DNA from: Candidatus Zixiibacteriota bacterium
Lineage (GTDB): Bacteria; Electryoneota; B3-LCP
Reading direction: 5' to 3'
DNA length: 47,600 bases
NCBI GenBank assembly: GCA_003599535.1
Contig: QZKQ01000015.1
Span: forward strand, 1-47,600
Within the stretch, counting starts at the first letter, position 1. Every line of letters starts with the position of its first letter. The notes beneath the pieces are model-generated. The model had not been told where the DNA came from. It ran no database searches and was given only the letters and a program-made list of their open reading frames with translations. Both the position numbers and the translations under genes were made by a program. Shown here piece by piece: positions 1 to 8,290 of the stretch.

Positions 1-696
1 GGTCCAGCGGACCCGGCGGACTCCGGTTAGATCCCGGCCCAGCCGGTGCAGCAGCCTGCCGTCCAGGTCCAGGGTCCGGTAGCTGCCGCCATGGGTGGTT
101 TCCGGGCTCCAGGGGAGGGCCTCCGGCGCCGGAAGGTTCCTCGCCTCGCCTTTGGCCGCGTCGCACGCCAGGGTGGCGGGGTCGGGCAATTCCGGGCCTC
201 CACCCCACTCCCGCGACCACCGGCGCAGCCATTCGCTGGTTTGGGCGAAGGCTTCCGCGCCGCCGCGGTGACCCCGGGCCCACAGGAGGGCCAGGACCCA
301 GGTATCGGACGGTTCCAGGCGGAGCAGGCGGGCGTAGGGCCGGTAGCGTTCCAGCCGGTCCAGGAATTCCCGCAGCTCCAGCTCTCCAGGAGGCAGACCC
401 AGGCTCTCCAGCACGCGGCGCGCCTCTTCCGCGGCGGCGTCGGCTGGAGGTTGGGGTTCGCCGTCGAGCAGGCGCAGGACGATCCGGCCGTCATGGCTCT
501 CCACCCCCGCCAGCAGCCGCTGGCCCTCCTCCAGGGGCAGGTCGGAATCGGCTTCGAAGACCTGTCCGCCGGCGCGGATGCGGAAGCGGCCCGGCCCCAG
601 GCGGCGGATCACCCTCCCGCGGACGGTCTGCCCCGGGATCCATCCCGGGGCCTCGTCCCAGCGCGGCGAGGCAGGCTGGGTGCGGCGGACTTTCAT
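1..696 (-). CDS. FliK-like hypothetical protein (N-terminal 232 codons, cut by window edge)
   Basis: The frame is open from ATG at 696 to base 1 with no stop, so the gene is truncated by the window. It starts 14 nt after the preceding stop codon, in line with co-transcription. The protein begins MKVRRTQPASPRW; residues ~18-75 form a compact beta-rich domain (GQTVRGRVIRRLGPGRF, then LEEGQRLLAGVES and IVLRLLDGE). This resembles the N-terminal module I associate with second FliK-like proteins in flagellar loci, but I would not assign it firmly. Residues ~80-232 are rich in Leu, Arg and Trp with no motif I recognise, and no signal peptide is visible. The position at the end of the flagellar operon favours a motility role. 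The opposing plus-strand frame looks like a GC-driven shadow. Confidence 0.6.
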   Translation of the reverse strand, partial: MKVRRTQPASPRWDEAPGWIPGQTVRGRVIRRLGPGRFRIRAGGQVFEADSDLPLEEGQRLLAGVESHDGRIVLRLLDGEPQPPADAAAEEARRVLESLGLPPGELELREFLDRLERYRPYARLLRLEPSDTWVLALLWARGHRGGAEAFAQTSEWLRRWSREWGGGPELPDPATLACDAAKGEARNLPAPEALPWSPETTHGGSYRTLDLDGRLLHRLGRDLTGVRRVRWT

Positions 697-710
697 GCAG
701 TGGTGCGGTA

Positions 711-1952
711 TTACCCTTTATTGTCCCGCATCAGGTTGAGGATCAAGCGCACCTCATCCTGGCCCATGCCCAGCTTCTCGGCGATGGCCGACAGGGACAT
801 GCCCGCCTTGTACAGGGCCAGCACCTCCCGGGCGGTGTCGTCGGCGCTCTTGTCCTCGGGGGAGGGCGGAGGTTGAGGCGGGGGAGCCGGCCGGGGCGGG
901 GAAGCCGGTGCGGGCGCGGCGGCCTCGATCTCCGGGGGCGGCGCGGGGCGCGGAACCGGGTGCTCCGGTTCCGGTTCCAGGGCCAGCCGGGCGATGATGC
1001 GCTGCAGCTCCCGCTGCTTCAGGTAGAGAAAGACGATGACCAGGGTCAGCAGGAGGACGGCGGCGATCAGGAGATATTCGATCATGGGCGGGGAAACCAG
1101 GGCGGCGAATTGGTTCTCCGGCGCGGCGGCACCCGCCTCCGGACCGGCGGCTGGTTCAGCGGCCTCCTCCAGCTCTCCCAGGCGCTGCGTCTCCCGGACC
1201 AGGGAATCGAGGGCCGGATCGGCGCGGCGCAGAGCGGCGAAGAAGGCCTCCCATTCGGCCACCTCGTCGGCGGTGCGGCCCAGTTGACGGTACAGGGCGG
1301 CCAGTTGGGTGGCGGCGCGGGCGGCCAGGAAGGGGTCCGCCTTGGCCCGGCGGAAATGATCCAGGGCGGCCTGCGGTCGCCCCCACTTGCGCTGCAGCAG
1401 GCCCAGGAAGAAGTGCGCCTCGCAGGAATCCGGTCCCAGGCGGGCGGCCTTCTCCAGGTCGGCCAGGGCCTCGCTCTCGTTTCCCTGGGCCAGGGCCTGC
1501 TTGCCTTCGCCCAGCCAGTCCCGGGCGGGCGGCGGAGCCGAAGCCGCAGGTTGCAGCGGCGCGGCGGGCAGGCCTGCGGGGGCGGGCGACAGGTCCAGGA
1601 TCAAACTGAAGGGGGCGACCTCTTCGCGCACCTTCAGCTTCATGGCTCCGGGCAGGCGGAAATCCAGGCGCAGCCCCTGGGGGGAGGCTTCCAGGGACAG
1701 TTCGCGCACCAGGGCGTTGCCCACGGCGGCGGCTTCCCCGGCGGCGCGGGGCGAGACCCGGCAGGCGGGCACGGTCAGTTCCAGGCCGCCGGCCACCTCC
1801 CGCACCTGGTGCTTTACCCGGTCGTCGAAGCGCAGCACCACCACGGCAAAGTTGCCACCGGCATGGTAGGAGGACTGCACCGAAGTCAGGGTGGCGGCGG
1901 AAGCGGCCGCCGTTAGAAAGCCCCAAGCGAGAAGTGTCGCGAATCGCTTCAC
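711..1952 (-). CDS. TPR membrane protein with C-terminal helix-turn-helix-like segment
   Basis: 413 residues from a GTG at 1952, 4 nt after the previous stop. Visible in order: a signal peptide (~1-20, ending AAASAA), an AMIN-like beta domain (~21-125), two or three TPR-like helices (~145-235), one transmembrane segment (~290-312, IAAVLLLTLVIVFLYL), a Pro/Ala-rich linker (~325-375), and a C-terminal block DTAREVLALYKAGMSLSAIA followed by EKLGMGQDEVRLILNLMR. That tail resembles the small DUF2802/DUF6115-type HTH modules found in proteins of flagellar operons of other phyla. By topology the TPR part would be periplasmic and the HTH part cytoplasmic. The molecular role is unknown; the context (flhFG-fliA end of the operon) suggests a motility accessory protein. 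Confidence is high that it is a real gene and low for function. Confidence 0.75.
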   Translation of the reverse strand: MKRFATLLAWGFLTAAASAATLTSVQSSYHAGGNFAVVVLRFDDRVKHQVREVAGGLELTVPACRVSPRAAGEAAAVGNALVRELSLEASPQGLRLDFRLPGAMKLKVREEVAPFSLILDLSPAPAGLPAAPLQPAASAPPPARDWLGEGKQALAQGNESEALADLEKAARLGPDSCEAHFFLGLLQRKWGRPQAALDHFRRAKADPFLAARAATQLAALYRQLGRTADEVAEWEAFFAALRRADPALDSLVRETQRLGELEEAAEPAAGPEAGAAAPENQFAALVSPPMIEYLLIAAVLLLTLVIVFLYLKQRELQRIIARLALEPEPEHPVPRPAPPPEIEAAAPAPASPPRPAPPPQPPPSPEDKSADDTAREVLALYKAGMSLSAIAEKLGMGQDEVRLILNLMRDNKG

Positions 1953-1956
1953 GCCG

Positions 1957-3330
1957 TCATTCCCCGGGTTGGTCGTCGTCCATCCCTCCGATGTCCACCA
2001 TCTTGGTGGATCCCAGGTAGGAGACGGTCTTCAGTTCGTCAATGCGCTCCAGCTTCTTGATGACGTTCTGGATGCGCTGGCAATTATCCTGAATCACCTT
2101 CAGACGGGCCAGGAGCTTCTCGTCGTTCAGCCGCCGGGCTTCCTTTTCCAGCAGGTAAAGGTTTCCCAGCACCGCCGTCAGGGGGTTGTTGATCTCATGG
2201 TTTAAGGTGATCACCGTCTGGGCGTAGGCGGCCAGGCGCTCGGATTCCAGCAGCTTCTTCTGGCGGCGATTGGTCTCGGTGATGTTGCGCATCAGGCCCA
2301 GGGCGCCGGCCCGCTCGCCCTTCTCGTTCTTCAGGCAGACCAGGCTCACCAGGTACTGCTGGCTGTGGGCCATCCGGGACTTGATTTCCAGGTCGAACGT
2401 CTGGCGGGCGCCGCGCATGAGCGTCCCCAGGATGCGCTCGCCCATTTCCGCGGTGCGGAACAGGGCCTGGTAGTTCTCCCCCTGCAATTCCTCCCGCCGC
2501 CAGCCCAGCTCTTCGATGCGCGGGTTGGCATAGGTGAAGCGTCCCTGCAGGTCCAGGGCAAAGACGATGTCCCCGGCGTGCTCCAGGAGGCTGTGGTAGA
2601 AGTCGCGCAGTTCCGCGGCTTCCCGGGCGCGCAGGGCATTCTGCAGGGCCACGGCCGCGTGGGTGACCACGAAGGCCAGCATGCGCAGTTCCTGGGTGGC
2701 GAACTCGTCGGACCGGCGCAGGGTGGAGAGGATGACCGCGCCCATGGGGTGGTCGCCCACCACCAGCGGGGTGATGATCAGGTTGCGTTCCGGCGGATCG
2801 GCGGCCGGGCCGAAGCTCTCCATCCAGGGGATGACCACGGGGCGGCGTTCGGTCACCACCCAGTCGAAGATCCCCTCCTCATACTGGCTCTGGGCCGCCT
2901 GGTTCAGTATCGCGGGGGCGGGATTCAGCGGTTCGATCCCGGTGCCGGCCTCGTTGAACAGGTAAACGCCCATGGCGTCGTAATCCATGATGCGGCGCAC
3001 CAGCGGCAGGAGCGCTTCGGCCACCCGGCGGGGGTCGGAAGTGGCGCGCAGCATCTCGGTGAACCCCTGGAGGTTCAGGAACTCATTTAAGGCATTGTTC
3101 AGGCGGTCGCGGGAGGAGCGCAGTTCGCTCAGGCGGGCTTCCAGGTCGGCGATGTGGGAACGGAGATTGTCGATCTGGTCTTCGAAGGACGCCATCAGTT
3201 CGGCCATCCGCGCTTCGGGGGATTCTGCGCCGCGCGGGGAGGGCGCGGCCGGTTCCGGGGCGCCGGATTCCGGTTCAGGGGGCGGGGTTTTGCCTTGGGG
3301 ATCCTGGGGATCCCGGGGATCGCCAGTCAT
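1957..3330 (-). CDS. GAF-PAS-HisKA sensor protein lacking a kinase ATPase domain
   Basis: 457 residues, starting one base after the stop of the HDOD gene (TGA-C-ATG). A Pro-rich N-terminus (1-40) leads into a coiled coil (~42-85), a GAF domain (~87-232), a PAS domain (~240-355, with the typical FTYANPRIEELGW stretch), and a HisKA dimerisation helix pair with the H-box LNHEINNPLTAVLGNL (His378). The protein ends about 80 residues after that histidine, with none of the N, G1 or G2 boxes of a HATPase_c domain, and the next gene does not supply one. It could be a phospho-acceptor or dimerisation partner of another kinase, a pseudokinase regulator, or a recently shortened kinase. There is no membrane segment, so it is cytoplasmic. 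Confidence 0.85.
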   Translation of the reverse strand: MTGDPRDPQDPQGKTPPPEPESGAPEPAAPSPRGAESPEARMAELMASFEDQIDNLRSHIADLEARLSELRSSRDRLNNALNEFLNLQGFTEMLRATSDPRRVAEALLPLVRRIMDYDAMGVYLFNEAGTGIEPLNPAPAILNQAAQSQYEEGIFDWVVTERRPVVIPWMESFGPAADPPERNLIITPLVVGDHPMGAVILSTLRRSDEFATQELRMLAFVVTHAAVALQNALRAREAAELRDFYHSLLEHAGDIVFALDLQGRFTYANPRIEELGWRREELQGENYQALFRTAEMGERILGTLMRGARQTFDLEIKSRMAHSQQYLVSLVCLKNEKGERAGALGLMRNITETNRRQKKLLESERLAAYAQTVITLNHEINNPLTAVLGNLYLLEKEARRLNDEKLLARLKVIQDNCQRIQNVIKKLERIDELKTVSYLGSTKMVDIGGMDDDQPGE

Positions 3331-3331
3331 G

Positions 3332-4279
3332 TCAAGCTCGGTAAAAAGGGTCGCGGCTGGGAGCGGAATCCCGGCGGAACGCCTCGGTCATGTCTTCGGA
3401 TCGCTGCAGCTCGCGGCGCAGCTTCTCCAGGTAGGCGCCGTAATCGGGGACGCCGTAGACGTCCTTCTTCAAGCCCAGGGCTCCGACCATTTCCGGGGAG
3501 GCCTCGCGGTCGTGCCGGGGGCCGCCGCCGTCGAAGTGGGCGCGGCGTACCAGCAGGTCGGCGAAGGAAATGGCCAGGGCCTGCCGCCCGGCATCACCCG
3601 AGGCGGCGTGGTGGTCGCGGACGGCTTCCACCAGCCAGGCGGGCAGATTCCAGGAATCCAGGAGCCAGGCGCCGGCCAGGGGATGGGCCGCGCCGAATAC
3701 CTCCCGCTCCGCCTCCAGCAGCGACACGCCCTCTTCGGTCCGGCGCAGCGCCGCGGCGTACTTCTGCGGGTAGTAGCGCCCCAGAAACAGCTTGCCGATG
3801 TCGTGCACCAGTCCGGCGACGAACCCTTCGCCGGGATTGGGAATGCCGCACAGCCGGAAGATCAGCCGGGCGGCCACCGCCGAGGTCAGGGAATGCGACC
3901 AGAACTTATCGAAGGGGAAGGGCAGATCGTCGTGGGGATGGTAGAAGCAATCGGTGATCAGCACGGACAGGCTCAAGTCCCGCACCGTCTCCAGGCCCAG
4001 CACCACGACGGCCAGGTTGACCGTGCCGATGCGCCGGGGGAAGCCGTAGTACGTCGAGTTGGCCAGTTTCAGCAGCCGGGCGGTCAGGGCCGGATCCGAA
4101 GAGATCAGGCGGGCCAGCTCCGCGGCGGAGGTGGTGGGGTCGTCCATCGCCTCCATCAACTGGGCGGCGACCGCGGGCAGCGCCGGCAGGCCGGGGATGC
4201 TCTCGGCCAGGCGCTTCACTTGGAGGATCTCCGCGTCCGCCGGACGATTCCCCGGCGGGTTGTGGGGGAGCGTGGTCAT
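3332..4279 (-). CDS. HDOD domain signalling protein
   Basis: 315 residues. The HDOD fold covers roughly residues 22-220: the opening IPGLPALPAVAAQLMEAMDD, the helix motif LISSDPALTARLLKLANSTY, then LVHDIGKLFLGRYY and the region around AHPLAGAWLLDSWNLP. HDOD domains are HD-related helical modules, usually non-catalytic, that act in bacterial regulation and often sit in motility or chemotaxis operons. Here it follows fliA by 106 nt and is tightly linked to the GAF-PAS-HisKA gene, so the two probably work together. A second HDOD gene lies at 16652-17554. The C-terminal ~90 residues carry no motif I recognise. Confidence 0.85.
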   Translation of the reverse strand: MTTLPHNPPGNRPADAEILQVKRLAESIPGLPALPAVAAQLMEAMDDPTTSAAELARLISSDPALTARLLKLANSTYYGFPRRIGTVNLAVVVLGLETVRDLSLSVLITDCFYHPHDDLPFPFDKFWSHSLTSAVAARLIFRLCGIPNPGEGFVAGLVHDIGKLFLGRYYPQKYAAALRRTEEGVSLLEAEREVFGAAHPLAGAWLLDSWNLPAWLVEAVRDHHAASGDAGRQALAISFADLLVRRAHFDGGGPRHDREASPEMVGALGLKKDVYGVPDYGAYLEKLRRELQRSEDMTEAFRRDSAPSRDPFYRA

Positions 4280-4385
4280 GGGCTGCCGGTCTCAGGCTGT
4301 GGACGGTTGGTGGCTGACGGGAAAGCGTCATGGCCCCGCAGGGTTCGCCGGGGGCGAACGGCCGGATGTTCCTCCCTGGGCCGCC

Positions 4386-5141
4386 TCACGCCACCATCTC
4401 CTGGTGCAGGCGGGCGCGCAGGGAGTGCAGGGCGCTGGAATGGATCTGGCAGATGCGCGATTCCGACAGGTCCAGCACCTGGCCGATTTCCTTTAACGTC
4501 AGCTCTTCATAATAGTATAACACCATCACCCGGCGCATCTGTTCCGGTAGTTCCTGGAGCCATTCCAGGACACGGTGGCGCAATTCTTCCCTCTCGATGC
4601 GGGCCAGGGGGTCTTCGCGGCCCGGGTCGGGGATGAGGTCGTGGAAGCTGCCTTCGCTGTCCGCGCCGGCCGGTTCGCAGTCCAGGGAGACGATCTGCAG
4701 GGATCCGACCTCCTCCAGTAGATCCCGGTATTCCTCCACGCTCAGGCCGAGTTCGCCGGCCATGGTCTCCTCGTCGGGCGATCCCCCCAGGCGGGCTTCG
4801 CAGGCCTCGAAGGCGCGTTCCAGCGATTTGGCCTTGGTGCGCAGGGAGCGGGGCAGCCAGTCGAATTCCCGCAAACCGTCCAGCATGGCTCCGCGAACCC
4901 GGGTGGCGGCGTAGCTCTCAAAACGGGTGCCGCGGTCGGGATCGTAGCCCTCCACCGAATGGATCAAACCGCGGACTCCGGCCCCTTCCAGATCCTGTAC
5001 CTGGACTGCCTGGGGCAGAGTCTGCTTCAGCCGCCCGGCCGTCCACTTGACCAGGGGGAGGTAGATCAGCACCAGTTTTTCCCGCAGCGCCGGGTCGCGG
5101 GTGCGGCAGTAGTCCTGCCAGAGTTGCCGGTTATCTTCCAT
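4386..5141 (-). CDS. fliA: Flagellar sigma factor FliA (sigma-28)
   Basis: 251 residues, close to the usual FliA/SigD length. Region 2 is recognisable (REKLVLIYLPLVKWTAGRL, then DLEGAGVRGLIHSVEGYDP and FESYAATRVRGAMLDGLRE), as are region 3 (LERAFEACEARLGG and after) and the region 4 HTH (ELTLKEIGQVLDLSESRICQ). FliA directs RNA polymerase to late flagellar genes such as flagellin and is held by FlgM until the hook is finished; neither flagellin nor flgM is in this window. It lies downstream of flhF-flhG and a small membrane protein, the same neighbourhood as sigD in Firmicutes. Confidence 0.95.
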   Translation of the reverse strand: MEDNRQLWQDYCRTRDPALREKLVLIYLPLVKWTAGRLKQTLPQAVQVQDLEGAGVRGLIHSVEGYDPDRGTRFESYAATRVRGAMLDGLREFDWLPRSLRTKAKSLERAFEACEARLGGSPDEETMAGELGLSVEEYRDLLEEVGSLQIVSLDCEPAGADSEGSFHDLIPDPGREDPLARIEREELRHRVLEWLQELPEQMRRVMVLYYYEELTLKEIGQVLDLSESRICQIHSSALHSLRARLHQEMVA

Positions 5142-5197
5142 GATCCTGCGTCGTGGCCCGGGCTACCCGGCCCGGGACAGCATGTCCGATCCCTTCC

Positions 5198-5515
5198 TTA
5201 GGCTTCCGCCGGAGCCTTCTGCCGGGGCGCCGCCTTGGCTCCCTTGGCCTCCTTCTCCTTCTGCCGGGCCAGTTCCGCTTCGGCTTCGCGGCGGGCTTTC
5301 TCCAGCAGTTCTTCCCGCGCTTTCCGTTCCGAGATCACCAGGTAATGTCCCAGGATGACGCGGTACACAAGCAGGACCAGGGAGAGGCCCAGGTACACCA
5401 GCACGGCGCGGAACAGGGCGCTGCTCAGTTCGACTTCCATCCACAGGGAGACCGCCAGGGTCAGCAGGCAGGAGATGGCGGCCAGGGAGGGGCCCTTGCG
5501 AGTTTTTTCGTCCAT
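5198..5515 (-). CDS. Small two-helix membrane protein of the flagellar operon
   Basis: 105 residues from ATG at 5515, overlapping the flhG stop (GTGATG; the GTG at 5518 is an alternative start). An AAGGACG stretch just upstream can serve as ribosome binding site. Two hydrophobic segments (~10-30, ~35-55) are followed by a charged, probably coiled-coil tail rich in Glu, Lys and Ala (KAREELLEKARREAEAELAR). I do not recognise the family. Its fixed place between flhG and fliA and the translational overlap with flhG make it a real gene and suggest a motility-linked inner membrane factor. Confidence 0.75.
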   Translation of the reverse strand: MDEKTRKGPSLAAISCLLTLAVSLWMEVELSSALFRAVLVYLGLSLVLLVYRVILGHYLVISERKAREELLEKARREAEAELARQKEKEAKGAKAAPRQKAPAEA

Positions 5516-6405
5516 CACTTCGTCCTTCCAGCCGGTTCATGCGTACGAGAGCGGAAAAACAGTTGCCGGAACAGCGTTCCTCCGGAATTGCTCGGGGGAA
5601 GCTTCAGCAGCCGCCGGGCGATCATCATCAGGTTCAGGGAGGCCGGGCAGCGCGGGTAGGCCAGCAAAAACGGAGTCTGCCGGGCCACCGCCTGGGGGAC
5701 GTGCGGGTCCAGCGGCAGGAAGCCCAGCGGTTCCAGGTGGATGGCCAGGTAATTTTCCACCACCAGGCAGATCTTGCGCGACACCTCCTCCGACTCTTCG
5801 GAACTGCGCGCCTGGTTGACCAGCAGGTACGGTTTAATCGCCGCATTGCGCGACGAAATTACCTTGATGGCGGCATAGGCGTCGGTGATGGCGGTGGGTT
5901 CGGGCGTGGTCACGAAGATGACCTCGTCGCAGCCGCCGGCCAGTTCCACCACCCCTTCATGGATGCCGGCGCCGGTGTCCAGGAGGACCAGATCCCGGCT
6001 CTTCTCCAGCTCTTCCAGCCCCCGCACCAGGCGATCCTGGACCAGGTCGTCAAGCCCCACCATCTCCACCACCCCCGACCCGGCCGGCAGGATGCGCAGG
6101 CCTTCGGGGCCGTCCACCAGCACGTCGGCAATGAACGCCCCCCGCAGGATGGCATCGGCCAGGGTGTACTTGGGGGTGATCCCCAGGAGGATGTCAATGT
6201 TGGCCAGGTTGGTGTCGGCGTCCACCAGCAGGGTGCGCCGTCCCAGCTTCTGCCATGCCAGGCCCAGGTTCAAGCTGAGGTTGGATTTGCCCACCCCGCC
6301 CTTGCCCGAAGTCACCGCCAGGCGCCGCACCGGGTGCAGGTGTTCGTCCGTCAGGCGCTTGATTTTTGACAGGTCCCGCAATTTGGAGGCTTGGTCCTTG
6401 ATCAT
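5515..6405 (-). CDS. flhG: FlhG/FleN MinD-like ATPase, flagellar number regulator
   Basis: 296 residues. The deviant Walker A motif SGKGGVGKS is at ~33-41, with the MinD-type switch DADTNLANIDILLG and the motif LVLLDTGAGIHEGVV. The extreme N-terminus reads DQASKLR (residues 4-10), matching the DQAxxLR activator helix known to stimulate the FlhF GTPase in FlhG proteins; this distinguishes it from plain MinD. FlhG sets flagellar number and placement and limits FlhF. flhF lies upstream, separated by about 300 bp of repeat sequence rather than the usual overlap, so flhG may have its own promoter. A C-terminal amphipathic stretch (LFRQLFFRSR) may act as membrane targeting sequence. Confidence 0.93.
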   Translation of the reverse strand: MIKDQASKLRDLSKIKRLTDEHLHPVRRLAVTSGKGGVGKSNLSLNLGLAWQKLGRRTLLVDADTNLANIDILLGITPKYTLADAILRGAFIADVLVDGPEGLRILPAGSGVVEMVGLDDLVQDRLVRGLEELEKSRDLVLLDTGAGIHEGVVELAGGCDEVIFVTTPEPTAITDAYAAIKVISSRNAAIKPYLLVNQARSSEESEEVSRKICLVVENYLAIHLEPLGFLPLDPHVPQAVARQTPFLLAYPRCPASLNLMMIARRLLKLPPSNSGGTLFRQLFFRSRTHEPAGRTK

Positions 6406-6430
6406 GCCGGAGTATGTAAATTATTTTCGT

Positions 6431-6454
6431 TTCCCCGGGAATTACCCCGGGGAA
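6431..6454. repeat. Inverted repeat just upstream of flhG
   Basis: Arms ttccccgg (6431-6438) and ccggggaa (6447-6454) form an 8-bp perfect stem with an 8-nt loop, ending 26 nt before the flhG start codon. It lies in the transcribed leader or promoter zone of flhG and could be a hairpin or operator. No T-run follows on the minus strand, so a terminator is unlikely. Confidence 0.4.
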
Positions 6455-6499
6455 GCATGGGTAGCGATTTGCTGGTATTTCCGTTCAGCTTAGTGTAGG

Positions 6500-6586
6500 G
6501 TGTCATCCCCGCGCCCCCAAGGGGCGCCCCCGGGATCCAGCCTTCCTGGATTCCAGATCAGCGCTTCGCACGGTCTGGAATGACAC
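6500..6586. repeat. REP-like palindromic element between flhF and flhG
   Basis: The element opens with GTGTCAT (6500-6506) and closes with ATGACAC (6580-6586), the same terminal inverted repeat that bounds the elements at 37985-38111 and 40675-40769 and the repeat units in fliK. Inside are the inner stems ccccgcgcccccaagggg and gatccagccttcctggattc. It fills most of the 308-bp gap 6406-6713; I see no gene in the rest of that gap. Confidence 0.6.
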
Positions 6587-6713
6587 GCGAAGGAAATAAC
6601 CTCGAACTGACCGAACGTGTCACTGGTGGTCTGATATGGCCGACGCTTCACCTCTACGCCTCCATTTACGGCAACGTGGTTACGCGGATACGGGCGCAGG
6701 TGAATACCATCAT

Positions 6714-7889
6714 TTATCCCGTCCCCGCGATGGAGGGCAGGAGCTCATTCCGGAAGTACCCCCGGTTGGCCGCCAGCTTCACCAATTGGGTCTGGGTGGG
6801 CCAGGCCACGTCGTCGGGGACGTTCTGGCCGCAGGTCAGCAGCGACACCGCCTTGCGTTCATGGTAACAGACGTTCAGGATGGAGCCGAAACTGGTGGTC
6901 TCGTCCAGTTTGGTGAAGATCAGCCGCCCGGGGTTGGCCACCCGGAACTTGTGGATGATGTCCAACTGGTCTTCCAGCCGGGTGCTGACCGACAGCACCA
7001 GGTGGACTTCGTCGGCCTCGGCGTACTCCATGAAGGCCCCCAGGTCGTTCAACTGCCCGCGGTCGTTCTGGCTGCGGCCGGCGGTATCAATCAGGATCAC
7101 GTCGCGGTCGCTGAAGCGCTCCAGGGCGCGGCGGATGTCGGCCGGGCGGTACACCGCGTCCATGGGAATGTTGGCGATGGCGGCAAAGGTCTTCAACTGT
7201 TCCACCGCGGCGATGCGGTAGGTGTCGGCCGACACCAGGGCCACCCGCTTGCGTCCGTAGATGCTGGGATGGGTGGCCATCTTGGCCAGGGTGGTGGTCT
7301 TGCCCACGCCGGTGGGCCCCACCAGGGCGATGACCCGCGGCCGGCCCTTCTCCGTGACCGGCACGGTGGCTTTCATGATCTTGCCCAGGCGCTCGTAGAG
7401 GGCCCGCTGCATCAGGGAACGGTCTTCGAACTGCGGGCCGGAAAGCTGCAGGGTGATCTCCTGGGTCAGCGCCGCGGCCACGCGGTCGTCCACCCCGTTC
7501 TCCAGCAGGTCGCGGTGCAGCCCTTCCAGTTGGGCCGGGAGGCTGGGGAGCTGGCGGAACTTCAGGTGGTCGGTGATCTGCTGGACGGTATCCTTCAGGC
7601 CCTTCAGGTCATCGGAAATGAGGGCAAATTCGGCCGCCGACACGCCTGGAGGCGCAACCGGCGCGGCCGGTTCGGCGCCCACCTGCGACCAGTTGCGCTC
7701 CTTGACCGGCGGGGGATGGCGGTCTTCGGTGGAGGCGATGACCTCCACCATGTCGTTCAGCAGGAAACTGAACGGCCCGCCCCGCGGCACCTTGCGCGAA
7801 TCCAGGATGACGGCGTTTTCGCCCAGTTCCTTCTTCACCTTGAGCAGGCATTCGCTCATGCTGGCGCCGACGAATTTCTTGATCTTCAT
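6714..7889 (-). CDS. flhF: FlhF, SRP-like GTPase for flagellar placement
   Basis: 391 residues from ATG at 7889; the frame is open further upstream, but MKIKKFVGASMSECLLKVKK is the canonical FlhF N-terminus, so the upstream 65 codons are rejected. The N-terminal B domain (~1-100) is followed by a linker, a helical N domain (~100-180) and the NG GTPase core with GPTGVGKTTTLAKM (~190), DTYRIAAVEQL, LIDTAGRSQNDR and the guanine-specificity motif TKLDET. FlhF marks the pole or assembly site for the flagellar basal body and is switched by FlhG, whose activator helix is intact here. It is 495 bp from flhA, a spacer full of repeats, unlike the tight flhA-flhF spacing common elsewhere. Confidence 0.95.
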   Translation of the reverse strand: MKIKKFVGASMSECLLKVKKELGENAVILDSRKVPRGGPFSFLLNDMVEVIASTEDRHPPPVKERNWSQVGAEPAAPVAPPGVSAAEFALISDDLKGLKDTVQQITDHLKFRQLPSLPAQLEGLHRDLLENGVDDRVAAALTQEITLQLSGPQFEDRSLMQRALYERLGKIMKATVPVTEKGRPRVIALVGPTGVGKTTTLAKMATHPSIYGRKRVALVSADTYRIAAVEQLKTFAAIANIPMDAVYRPADIRRALERFSDRDVILIDTAGRSQNDRGQLNDLGAFMEYAEADEVHLVLSVSTRLEDQLDIIHKFRVANPGRLIFTKLDETTSFGSILNVCYHERKAVSLLTCGQNVPDDVAWPTQTQLVKLAANRGYFRNELLPSIAGTG

Positions 7890-8102
7890 GGGTCTCACAG
7901 ATGCTTTATCGCTCCGCGGGTGTGCCGGGCGAAGGTTCTTCCCGGGACTTCCCTGAGACTGGTCTTGATATGCTGAGGTGGGCACGGATGACTCCGCACA
8001 GTGAATGATGGACGGATAGATGCAGCCAGGGATCCAGGTTGCCGCCAGGAGGTAAGCGAAGCGATTCCCGGCGGCGGTCATCAACTCTTCCCCGCATCTG
8101 AA

Positions 8103-8139
8103 TCACAGATTTTCACAGATTGAGCAGATTTCGCTGATT
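8103..8139. repeat. Degenerate ~10-bp direct repeat in the flhA-flhF spacer
   Basis: Successive copies of tcacagatt, tcacagatt, agcagatt and tcgctgatt at near 10-bp spacing. The 495-bp spacer 7890-8384 contains no convincing gene. Besides this tract it holds two CCACTGCGTGGC hairpins, a heptameric tract, and at 8351-8376 a ctctgtgttctctgcgtctc-type low-complexity stretch. I see no sigma-54 or sigma-70 promoter in it for flhF. Confidence 0.5.
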
Positions 8140-8148
8140 ATATTTTGT

Positions 8149-8260
8149 TCGACCCCTGTCCCGAAGGGACCACTGCGTGGCGGGTCGGGAAGGGGAGGAG
8201 GGGACCGTCCGTCTCCGTAGGTTTTCCCGAGGGGACCACTGCGTGGCACCTACGGCTATC
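8149..8260. repeat. Two CCACTGCGTGGC hairpin repeats (family B)
   Basis: Copy 1 core ccgaagggaccactgcgtgg starts at 8161; copy 2 core cccgaggggaccactgcgtg starts at 8226. Each core sits between complementary flanks that differ between copies: cgaccc/gggtcg around copy 1 and ccgtaggt/acctacgg around copy 2. Further copies are at 38173-38190 and, inverted, inside fliK at ~27112-27137. The conserved core with changing but still complementary flanks looks like a folded element whose stem is maintained. Confidence 0.6.
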
Positions 8261-8290
8261 CACGTTCGACTCTTACGGGTTGTCCGGTCA

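Noticed and set aside
2987-4636. Long plus-strand frame of 549 codons opposite the HDOD gene and fliA
   Set aside because: Overlaps three well-supported minus-strand genes and has antisense composition (Arg/Gly/Gln-rich).
7890-8084. N-terminal extension of FlhF
   Set aside because: The MKIKKFVGASM start is canonical; the extra 65 residues come from repeat-rich spacer.
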